Source of the DNA: Bacteroidetes bacterium UBA1941
GTDB lineage: Bacteria > Bacteroidota > Bacteroidia > Chitinophagales > LD1
Reading direction: 5' to 3'
Length of the DNA: 64,000 nucleotides
Assembly: GCA_002336805.1 (NCBI GenBank)
Contig: DDEZ01000012.1
Span: 631,594-695,593 of the forward strand
Positions within the stretch are counted from its first letter, which is position 1, and every line of letters starts with the position of its first letter. The notes under the pieces were generated by a model. That model saw only the letters and a program-made list of their open reading frames with translations, searched no databases and was not told where the DNA came from. A program made the position numbers and the translations under genes. Positions 1-6,550 of the stretch are shown one piece after another.

Positions 1-522
1 CTCTACATAGGCGGCCAGCCTGCCGGGGCAGAGGAGGGAGCCAATGGCGGAGGCAAAGGATGTGGTAAGGGTACGGGTGGCGGTGGTGCCTCAGACATCC
101 GCATAGATGGCAATGAGCTCAGCAAACGTGTACTAGTGGCCGGAGGAGGCGGTGGAGCAGGCTATGGCGGCACTGGAGGTGCCGGGGGTGGCCTGACCGG
201 CGGCGAAGGTGCTTACTTTGACGGCAGCGCTGCGCACATGGCCAAAGGTGGGACGCAGGAAGCCGGCGGTAAGGGAGCACGTGCCTACTTTGCCAAGGAC
301 GGCGTAGCCGGCACAGGAGGTGAGGGTATAAACATCAATGGTCAATGTACTAACGGTGCCATGGGAGGAGGCGGTGGAGGATACTATGGCGGTGGAGGCA
401 GTGGGGCCGGAGGTGGCGGAGGAGGCAGCAGCTACGCAGATGCACAGCTGACCCGCAATGTAATGCATCATCAGGGCGTCAATGAAGGTAATGGAAGGAT
501 AGTGCTCTACTGGAGTAAATAA
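1..522 (+). CDS. Glycine-rich protein, C-terminal part (partial)
   Basis: The reading frame is open from the first base, so the gene begins before the window; the visible part is about 173 residues. It is dominated by Gly runs and includes ASDIRIDGNELSKRVLVAGG followed by GGGGAGYGG. That pattern is typical of the glycine-rich domain found in secreted bacterial and ALK-like receptor proteins (Gly_rich family, from memory). The end, GGGGGSSYADAQL then GRIVLYW, is the usual close of this domain. No sorting domain follows it. The role is unknown; a surface or extracellular structural role is an inference. Confidence 0.7.
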   Translation, partial: LYIGGQPAGAEEGANGGGKGCGKGTGGGGASDIRIDGNELSKRVLVAGGGGGAGYGGTGGAGGGLTGGEGAYFDGSAAHMAKGGTQEAGGKGARAYFAKDGVAGTGGEGININGQCTNGAMGGGGGGYYGGGGSGAGGGGGGSSYADAQLTRNVMHHQGVNEGNGRIVLYWSK

Positions 523-631
523 TACAAGGTCTAATACATTCTATACTCAGCTTCCACGCTGCCACGAGTTGCGCTCCGGTAGTGACAGACCTCATTTTGC
601 GCCTTGCGCTATTTTGGATTATTTTTACCGA

Positions 632-1459
632 ATGGCTACTACAGACACAGCACCTCAGTTTCGCGACTACGCTAAGGCAGATACCATCTCCCTGGCCGTA
701 CGCGACCACTATAAGAAAATGCGCACCCGCCAAACGGTGGAGTATGTGCAGCGTATGAAAAAGAAGTACCTGACTTTTGACAAGCCGATGCATGTCTGGG
801 ATGCGATGGAGCGCCTCAACGCACTGATAGATGTGAGTGACCCGGACCTGACGCTACCCAATGTACAGCACCTGATACAGGCTGCTGAGGGTGCCAGAGA
901 GGCGGGCGAACCAGACTGGCTGCAGCTGGTAGCCCTGATCCATGATATGGGCAAGGTGATGTACCTCTGGGGCAGTGATGAAGATGGCACCAGCCAGGCA
1001 GAGCAGTGGGGACTGGTAGGAGATATATTTGTAGTAGGTGCACAGCTGCCTGATACCTGTGTGTATGTAGAGTTTAATGCGCTGAATCCTGACATGAGCG
1101 ACCCTCGCTATAATACTCCTACGGGCATGTACCAGCCACACTGCGGGCTGGACGCGCTGGAACTGGCATGGGGCCATGATGAGTACCTCTACCAGGTACT
1201 AAAAAACCACGCCGGCAATAAGATACCAGAGCAAGGTATGGTGTCGGTACGCTATCACTCCTTTTACCCATGGCACACCGGCAATAGCTACGCTGAGCTG
1301 GAAGGCCCACGTGACAAGCAATACAAAGAGTGGATCAGGTCTTTCAACCGCTTTGACCTCTATACCAAGCGTCATGAATCATTTGACCTCGACAGTATGA
1401 AGGCCTACTATCAGCCTATCATAGATAAATACCTCGGCACAGCGCCTATCTACTGGTAA
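632..1459 (+). CDS. myo-Inositol oxygenase (MIOX family)
   Basis: This non-heme di-iron enzyme opens myo-inositol with O2 to give D-glucuronate. The 275-residue protein is close in length to mammalian MIOX (about 285) and collinear with it. Putative iron ligands are H80 (NVQH), H104-D105 (LIHDMGKVM), H182 (WGHDEYLY), H209 (RYHSFYPWH) and D242 (FNRFDLYTK); MYQPHCGLD is also conserved. The ATG at 632 is preferred over an in-frame TTG at 569, because the extra residues are unlike the family. The gene stands alone: no inositol transporter or uronate genes are next to it, so the pathway must be completed elsewhere. A strong terminator follows. Confidence 0.93.
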   Translation: MATTDTAPQFRDYAKADTISLAVRDHYKKMRTRQTVEYVQRMKKKYLTFDKPMHVWDAMERLNALIDVSDPDLTLPNVQHLIQAAEGAREAGEPDWLQLVALIHDMGKVMYLWGSDEDGTSQAEQWGLVGDIFVVGAQLPDTCVYVEFNALNPDMSDPRYNTPTGMYQPHCGLDALELAWGHDEYLYQVLKNHAGNKIPEQGMVSVRYHSFYPWHTGNSYAELEGPRDKQYKEWIRSFNRFDLYTKRHESFDLDSMKAYYQPIIDKYLGTAPIYW

Positions 1460-1476
1460 GCTGATTGTCTATACGC

Positions 1477-1523
1477 ATTAATAAAAAAGCCCCGTCCTTT
1501 TCAGATGGGGCTTTTTTATTAAT
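1477..1523. terminator. Bidirectional intrinsic terminator
   Basis: A perfect 17-bp inverted repeat (arms 1477-1493 and 1507-1523) has a GCCCC/GGGGC core flanked by A and T runs, with a 13-nt loop. It lies between the convergent inositol oxygenase and DUF962 genes and should work on both strands. Confidence 0.85.
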
Positions 1524-1531
1524 GCCGGCAG

Positions 1532-2002
1532 CTACTCGCTCACATGTACTCCTGCTCTCCAGAGGAGGCTCTTGAGCACCCACAGGGGGCCGATGAGAAG
1601 AAACTGGATGTCCTTGAAAAAAGAAGGTTTCTTGCCCTCTACACCATGGCCCCAAAACTGAAATACCCATGCAGTGCAGAAGATGGCCAGCGCTATCCAG
1701 CCCAGGTAGCCACCGCTGGCAGCCTGTATACCCATAGATGCCAGGATACAGATCACACTATAGAGGATCATGCCTACGGCGAGTGGCACTGACAGCAGCA
1801 GGTAGTAGATAGCTATAAACACAAATGCGAGGTGTGCCAGCGTGACAGTAAAGCCGCCGGCAAAAGTATACAGCGGCACACAATACATAAATGCGATGCA
1901 GGTAAAATAGATCAGCGGCACACAGATGAAGTGGACTGTCTTATTGGTCGGATTGCTGTGGCTGAGGGCGTACTCATGCAGCCAGTCGCGTAGTGGTCTC
2001 AT
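1532..2002 (-). CDS. DUF962 / Mpo1-like membrane protein
   Basis: This 156-residue protein has about four hydrophobic segments. It begins with the family signature (WLHEYALSHSNPTNKTVHF) and closes with FQFWGHGVEGKKPSFF and LLIGPLWV, which match DUF962/Mpo1-like proteins. Yeast Mpo1 is a dioxygenase acting on 2-hydroxy fatty acids; the His residues in the first and last motifs are the expected metal ligands. In bacteria the function is mostly unproven. It is divergent from the HemG-like gene and convergent with the inositol oxygenase gene. Confidence 0.85.
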   Translation of the reverse strand: MRPLRDWLHEYALSHSNPTNKTVHFICVPLIYFTCIAFMYCVPLYTFAGGFTVTLAHLAFVFIAIYYLLLSVPLAVGMILYSVICILASMGIQAASGGYLGWIALAIFCTAWVFQFWGHGVEGKKPSFFKDIQFLLIGPLWVLKSLLWRAGVHVSE

Positions 2003-2061
2003 GATATATCGGATTTAGTGATAGAATGTGCCAAAGGTGGCAACTGCAGTGGCGATACAGT

Positions 2062-2127
2062 ATGACCTCTGCCACATACATGACTGATGGTAGTCATATA
2101 TGCCCGATGGTGCATGGTGTACCTTTG
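2062..2127 (+). promoter_or_regulatory. Tandem CRP/FNR-type sites and -7 box of the HemG-like gene
   Basis: The distal site is ATGAC-ctct-GCCAC (2062-2075). The proximal site is CTGAT-ggta-GTCAT (2084-2097), with its dyad exactly 22 bp downstream. The -7 element TACCTTTG (2120-2127) starts 52 bp past the distal dyad. The same 66-bp layout recurs at four other promoters in this window. The start codon follows 23 nt after the box. Confidence 0.7.
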
Positions 2128-2150
2128 CGGCTACACAAAATGTAGCTCCC

Positions 2151-2732
2151 ATGAATATCCTGATCATATATGGCACCACTGAAGGCCAGACACGCAAGGT
2201 GGCCGGATTCCTTCAAAACGAGTTTGAAAACCAGAAGCACCATGTCACCCTGAGTGACGCCAATGGTACACCGCCCGCTCCTGCGGGCTTTGACGTGGTG
2301 ATCCTGGGTGCCTCTATGCACATGGAGCGCTACCAGGAGCCGGTGCTCTACTATATACGCGAGCATCATGCCGCACTCAGTAAGACCGTATCGGCATTCT
2401 ACTCAGTGAGCCTGACAGCAGCATCAGATGATGAGGCCTCATGGCATGAGTTGAAGCATATCACAGAGCGCTTCCTCATAGCAGGGCACTGGCACCCTGC
2501 GCTGGTAGAGTATGTGGCCGGCGCGCTGCGCTTTACCAAATATGATTTCTTCAAGAAATTTATCCTGCGCCAGATAGCCAAGCGCGCCGATCCGGCTGCT
2601 GCGGCGGGTGATGATAAAGAATATACCAACTGGGATGCACTGAAGGCATTCTGCACCAAAATAGAGCAGCTCGCCGCGGCAGCCCCTGTGACTGTCAGGC
2701 CGGAGGAGTCCGACTTTGAGGCAGTCTGCTAG
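2151..2732 (+). CDS. hemG: HemG-like flavodoxin-domain protoporphyrinogen oxidase
   Basis: The 193-residue protein starts with a flavodoxin FMN-phosphate loop (YGTTEGQT). It matches the oxygen-independent, quinone-coupled protoporphyrinogen oxidase HemG along its length: VVILGASMHMERYQEP, SAFYSVSLTAA, VEYVAGALRFTKYDFFKKF and a late YTNWDALKAF. HemG makes protoporphyrin IX for heme and passes electrons to menaquinone. The ATG at 2151 is chosen because it begins the first beta strand; the upstream in-frame ATG at 2100 overlaps the promoter. The low-oxygen type operator upstream fits a role in supplying heme to cbb3 oxidase. A general menaquinone-dependent flavodoxin is the alternative. Confidence 0.82.
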   Translation: MNILIIYGTTEGQTRKVAGFLQNEFENQKHHVTLSDANGTPPAPAGFDVVILGASMHMERYQEPVLYYIREHHAALSKTVSAFYSVSLTAASDDEASWHELKHITERFLIAGHWHPALVEYVAGALRFTKYDFFKKFILRQIAKRADPAAAAGDDKEYTNWDALKAFCTKIEQLAAAAPVTVRPEESDFEAVC

Positions 2733-2760
2733 GACCGCCAGACAGGTGTGCGATAAAAAA

Positions 2761-2826
2761 ATGACTTTTGTCATATCCGGCATTGACCAGCGTCAATGAC
2801 AGATTTTAGTCATGTAAATACATTCG
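2761..2826 (+). promoter_or_regulatory. Tandem CRP/FNR-type sites and -7 box of the regulator operon
   Basis: The distal site is ATGAC-tttt-GTCAT (2761-2774), a perfect palindrome. The proximal site is TTGAC-cagc-GTCAA (2783-2796), also perfect, with a dyad spacing of 22 bp. The candidate -7 box TACATTCG (2819-2826) has one mismatch to TAnnTTTG. The box ends 4 bp before the start codon, so the transcript may be leaderless. The operon encodes a CRP-type regulator, so autoregulation is likely. Confidence 0.72.
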
Positions 2827-2830
2827 CACA

Positions 2831-4234
2831 ATGAAGATTACTTTTCATGGCGCAGCCCGTTGCGTCACCGGTAGCAAACATCTGATCGAGCTGGACAATG
2901 GCAAGAAGCTCTTGCTGGATTGCGGCATGTTTCAGGGTCACCCTAAAGAGGCGGACCAACTCAACAGAGACTGGGGTTTTGACCCGGCAGAGGTAGACTA
3001 CCTGATCCTCTCCCATGCGCACATAGACCACTGCGGCCTGATACCCAAACTGGTGAACGATGGCTACAAGGGCCAGATATTCTGCACGCCATCCACACTG
3101 GACCTGACGCGCATCCTGCTCTATGACTCCGCGCGGATACAGGAGGGAGACGTTTTCTTCCTGAATAAGAAACTGGCCAAACAAAAGAAACCGCTGGTAT
3201 CTGCCCTGTATACAGAGGCTGATGTAGACATAGCCATGGAGCGCTTTATGCCGGTGCCGTACCACACCACCTACACTGTAGCTGACAATATAGAATTGAC
3301 CTATACCGATGCCGGCCATATCATAGGCAGTGCCGTGGTCAACCTGCGCCTGAAACGCAAAAACGGTGACATCATCCGCCTGACCTTCTCCGGCGATGTG
3401 GGCCGCTATGGCGACGATATCATCCGGTCACCGGAGGTTTTCCCGCAGGCAGATTATATACTCTGCGAGTCTACCTATGGCGACAAACTGCACGAGCCGA
3501 GCCAGCTCTCAGCCCGCAAGCTGCTGGACGTGATCATAGAGACCTGTATACGCAAGCGGGGCAACCTGGTCATACCGGCCTTTAGCGTAGGCAGGACACA
3601 GGAGATCATCTACGCGCTAAACCGGATGGATGTAGAGAAGGTACTGCCACCATTGGATTTTTTCATAGATAGCCCGCTCTCCCTGGAGGCTACGCAAGTC
3701 ACAAAAGACCACCCGGAGTGCTATAATGAGGAGCTGCTGGAGTTTATGAAAAAGGACCCGCAGCCTTTTGATTTTAAAAACCTGCACTACATCAAAGACG
3801 TGCAGGACTCAAAAGCTATAGCCGAGCACAAAGCCCCGTGCGTGATCATAGCTGCCTCCGGCATGGCTGATGCAGGCAGGGTCAAGCACCACATAGCGCA
3901 CAATATCAGTGACCATCGCAATACCATACTAATGGTCGGATACTGCGAACCCAACTCGCTGGGTGCCAGGCTGGTAGCCGGCAATAAGGAAGTAACCATA
4001 TTCGGCGATGCATACAAGGTAGAGGCGGAGATCAAGGAGATCAGGTCATTCAGCGCACACGGAGACTATGAGGACCTCTGTACATTTTTGGGATGTCAGG
4101 AGACCGGACAGATAAAAAAGTTATTTTTAGTGCATGGCGAGTACGATGTCCAGCAGGTATTCCGGAGCAAGTTGTTGAAGAAGGGATTTTCACAGATAGA
4201 AATACCGGCGCTGCATCAAACATACCCGCTATGA
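2831..4234 (+). CDS. Metallo-beta-lactamase/beta-CASP family protein (YSH1/CPSF-73-like)
   Basis: The 467-residue protein has the metallo-beta-lactamase metal site S61-HAHIDH-C, a later SGDVGRYGDD with the bridging Asp, a beta-CASP insert (VIPAFSVGRTQEIIYALN, IIAASGMADAGRVKHH) and a C-terminal RMMBL-type end (FSAHGDYEDL, LVHGE). Proteins of this type are zinc-dependent RNases acting on RNA ends and internal sites. The stop codon overlaps the start of the histidine kinase (ATGA), which implies translational coupling. Why an RNase-like protein leads a sensor operon is unknown. A role in turnover of target mRNAs during oxygen downshift is only a guess. Confidence 0.88.
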   Translation: MKITFHGAARCVTGSKHLIELDNGKKLLLDCGMFQGHPKEADQLNRDWGFDPAEVDYLILSHAHIDHCGLIPKLVNDGYKGQIFCTPSTLDLTRILLYDSARIQEGDVFFLNKKLAKQKKPLVSALYTEADVDIAMERFMPVPYHTTYTVADNIELTYTDAGHIIGSAVVNLRLKRKNGDIIRLTFSGDVGRYGDDIIRSPEVFPQADYILCESTYGDKLHEPSQLSARKLLDVIIETCIRKRGNLVIPAFSVGRTQEIIYALNRMDVEKVLPPLDFFIDSPLSLEATQVTKDHPECYNEELLEFMKKDPQPFDFKNLHYIKDVQDSKAIAEHKAPCVIIAASGMADAGRVKHHIAHNISDHRNTILMVGYCEPNSLGARLVAGNKEVTIFGDAYKVEAEIKEIRSFSAHGDYEDLCTFLGCQETGQIKKLFLVHGEYDVQQVFRSKLLKKGFSQIEIPALHQTYPL

Positions 4235-5481
4235 CCGGTACCATGGACATACACAGACAGCTCAATGACATCGCTTTCGAGGCGCTGTTTAACTATGCCA
4301 CGATAGGCATCGTGACAGTAGACAGCAGGGGTAATATCATTCTGGCCAACCCTTATGCTCAGTTCCAGTTTGGCTATGAAAAGGAAGAACTGATAGGCCA
4401 GAAGATCGAGATCCTGATCCCCGGCCGCTTCTCTCACAGCCATGAGGCCAAGCGGGACAACTTCGTAGACAAGCCACGCAACAGGCCTATGGGCCTCGGC
4501 CTGGACCTTTATGCCAAGAGGAAGGACGGTAGTGAGTTTCCCGTAGAGATCAGCCTGAGCAACTATAAGCTGGAGGACCGTGTATATGTCATCGCCTTTA
4601 TCATAGACATATCTGTACGCAAGGAACATGAGCGCAGCCTGCGTGAGCAGCAGGATGAGAAGGCCCGTATAGCGCAGGAGCTAAAGTCTCTCAATGAGCA
4701 GCTGGAGCAGAAAGTGGAGGACCGCACCATGATGCTGCGCGAGACCCTGCACCAGCTGGAGAAAAGCCGCGACGAACTCTCTGCAGCGCTGGAAAAAGAA
4801 AAAGAGCTGAACGACCTGAAATCGCGATTTGTATCCATGGCATCGCATGAGTTTCGCACGCCGCTGAGTACGATCCTCTCATCCGTATCGCTGATAGATA
4901 AATACACGCTGGAAAGCGAACAGGAGAAAAGACAGAAGCACATAGAGCGCATCAAATCCCAGGTGCGCATCCTGACCAATATCCTGGAGGAATTCCTCTC
5001 CCTGGGCAAGCTGGAAGAGGGTACCGTATTTGACCGTAAGACGGAGTTTAATATCAAGGAGATGCTCAAGGAGCTACTGGCAGAAGTGGCAAATATGTCC
5101 AAGCCGGGACAGAAGGCATATATCCACTGCAACGGGCCGGAAAAAGTATATGTGGACAAGAATCTGCTGCATAATGTACTGACTAACCTGATCTCAAACG
5201 CTATCAAGTATTCGGGTGATAATAGTGAGATCACGATCACAGTAGACCACACTGACAAGGCACTGGCCATCACCATAGAGGATAATGGTATCGGCATCTC
5301 CGAGGAGGACCTGAAGCACCTGACGGATCGTTTCTTTCGCGGGACCAATGCGATCAATATACAGGGCACTGGGCTCGGCCTCCACATCGTAAAAAAATAC
5401 CTGGAGATCATGAATGGCGATATCCGTTTCTCCAGCAAACTAAACCAAGGAACTAAAGTCTTTTTAACCTTCAATAAATGA
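4231..5481 (+). CDS. PAS-domain sensor histidine kinase, FixL-like
   Basis: The protein has 416 residues and no membrane segment, so it is probably cytosolic. The order is a PAS domain (about 10-130), a coiled coil (about 132-195), HisKA with phospho-acceptor H206 in SHEFRTPLS, and HATPase with an N box (NLISNAIKYS), DNGIGIS and GTGLGLHIVKKYL. In the PAS domain PGRFSHSHEAK aligns without gaps with the rhizobial FixL helix bearing the heme-ligand His, placing H71 at that position. This His is also frequent in non-heme PAS domains, so heme binding is only possible. The start at 4231 overlaps the previous gene; an ATG at 4243 is an alternative. The gene overlaps the response regulator by 4 bp. 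Confidence 0.9.
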   Translation: MTGTMDIHRQLNDIAFEALFNYATIGIVTVDSRGNIILANPYAQFQFGYEKEELIGQKIEILIPGRFSHSHEAKRDNFVDKPRNRPMGLGLDLYAKRKDGSEFPVEISLSNYKLEDRVYVIAFIIDISVRKEHERSLREQQDEKARIAQELKSLNEQLEQKVEDRTMMLRETLHQLEKSRDELSAALEKEKELNDLKSRFVSMASHEFRTPLSTILSSVSLIDKYTLESEQEKRQKHIERIKSQVRILTNILEEFLSLGKLEEGTVFDRKTEFNIKEMLKELLAEVANMSKPGQKAYIHCNGPEKVYVDKNLLHNVLTNLISNAIKYSGDNSEITITVDHTDKALAITIEDNGIGISEEDLKHLTDRFFRGTNAINIQGTGLGLHIVKKYLEIMNGDIRFSSKLNQGTKVFLTFNK

Positions 5482-6533
5482 TCATGAAAAAGATACTACT
5501 GATAGAGGACAATGCAGATGTACGCGAAAACACTGCTGAGATACTGGAGCTGGCAAAGTTTCAGGTACTCACTGCTGCCAATGGCAAGATAGGTGTAGAC
5601 ATGGCGATCAAAGAAAAGCCAGACCTGATCATCTGCGATATCATGATGCCTGAGCTGGATGGCTATGGCGTACTGCACATGCTGGGCAGGCAGCCTGAGA
5701 CGGCCTCTATCCCATTTATCTTCCTCACCGCCAAGACTGAGCGCGCAGACATCCGCAAGGGCATGGAGATGGGTGCAGATGACTACCTGACCAAACCTTT
5801 CGACGATATAGAACTGCTGAATGCAATAGAAACACGATTCCGCAAGAATGAGCTGGTGAAGAAAGAATTTGCCAATAGCTCTACAGGTATCGCCCAGTTT
5901 CTGGATGGAGCTGCGCAACTCAAACTGATCTCTGACGAGCGCGAAACGACCAACTATAAAAAGAAAGCCTCTATCTACAGCGAGGGCCACAGGCCGCTCT
6001 ATCTCTACTATGTAGTGAGCGGCAAGGTAAAAACCTACCGCACCAATGACGACGGCAAAGAGCTGATCACAGGTATGTATAAGGATGGCGACTTCGTAGG
6101 CTATATAGCCCTGCTGGAGGAGAGCCTATACAAAGACAGTGCTGAGGCACTGGAGGGTACCGAGCTGATGCTGATACCCAAGTCCGATTTCACGCAGCTG
6201 GTCAATAGCAATCCGGAGATATCCAAGAAGTTTATCCGCATGCTGGCCAATAATGTATCTGACCGCGAGACCCAGCTGGTCAAGCTGGCCTACAACTCAC
6301 TGCGCAAGCGCGTAGCCGATGCACTCGTACTGATCAATAACCGCTATAAAAAGAATGAAGGTGATACACCGCTGATCCAGATATCCCGAGAGGACCTGGC
6401 CAATATAGTAGGTACTGCTACAGAGTCCCTCATCCGCACCCTCAGCGATTTCAAGGGCGAGGGCCTGATCGCTATACAGGAGGGCAAGATCACTATCAAA
6501 AACGAGAGTAAACTGGCTAATATGCTAAACTAG
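5478..6533 (+). CDS. Response regulator with receiver, cyclic-nucleotide-type and CRP/FNR helix-turn-helix domains
   Basis: The protein has 351 residues. Residues 1-125 are a complete receiver domain: acid pair E10-D11, phospho-acceptor D54 in CDIMMPELDG, T84 and K106. Residues about 145-270 are a CRP-type beta-barrel (YSEGHRPLYLYYVVSGKVK, GDFVGYIALLE) and a dimer helix. Residues about 275-351 are a CRP winged helix (ISREDLANIVGTATESLIRTL). No FNR-type iron-sulfur cysteines are seen, so control is expected through phosphorylation by the adjoining kinase. The recognition helix and the ATGAC-N4-GTCAT sites nearby make this the prime candidate for the window's regulon. An ATG at 5484 is an alternative start. 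Confidence 0.92.
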   Translation: MIMKKILLIEDNADVRENTAEILELAKFQVLTAANGKIGVDMAIKEKPDLIICDIMMPELDGYGVLHMLGRQPETASIPFIFLTAKTERADIRKGMEMGADDYLTKPFDDIELLNAIETRFRKNELVKKEFANSSTGIAQFLDGAAQLKLISDERETTNYKKKASIYSEGHRPLYLYYVVSGKVKTYRTNDDGKELITGMYKDGDFVGYIALLEESLYKDSAEALEGTELMLIPKSDFTQLVNSNPEISKKFIRMLANNVSDRETQLVKLAYNSLRKRVADALVLINNRYKKNEGDTPLIQISREDLANIVGTATESLIRTLSDFKGEGLIAIQEGKITIKNESKLANMLN

Positions 6534-6550
6534 CATACGGGCAGGGCATC

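Noticed and set aside
2797..2813. Third site TGAC-N10-GTCA upstream of the metallo-beta-lactamase gene
   Set aside because: The spacing is four bases too long for the palindrome class, and the bases overlap the proximal site and promoter. It is likely chance.
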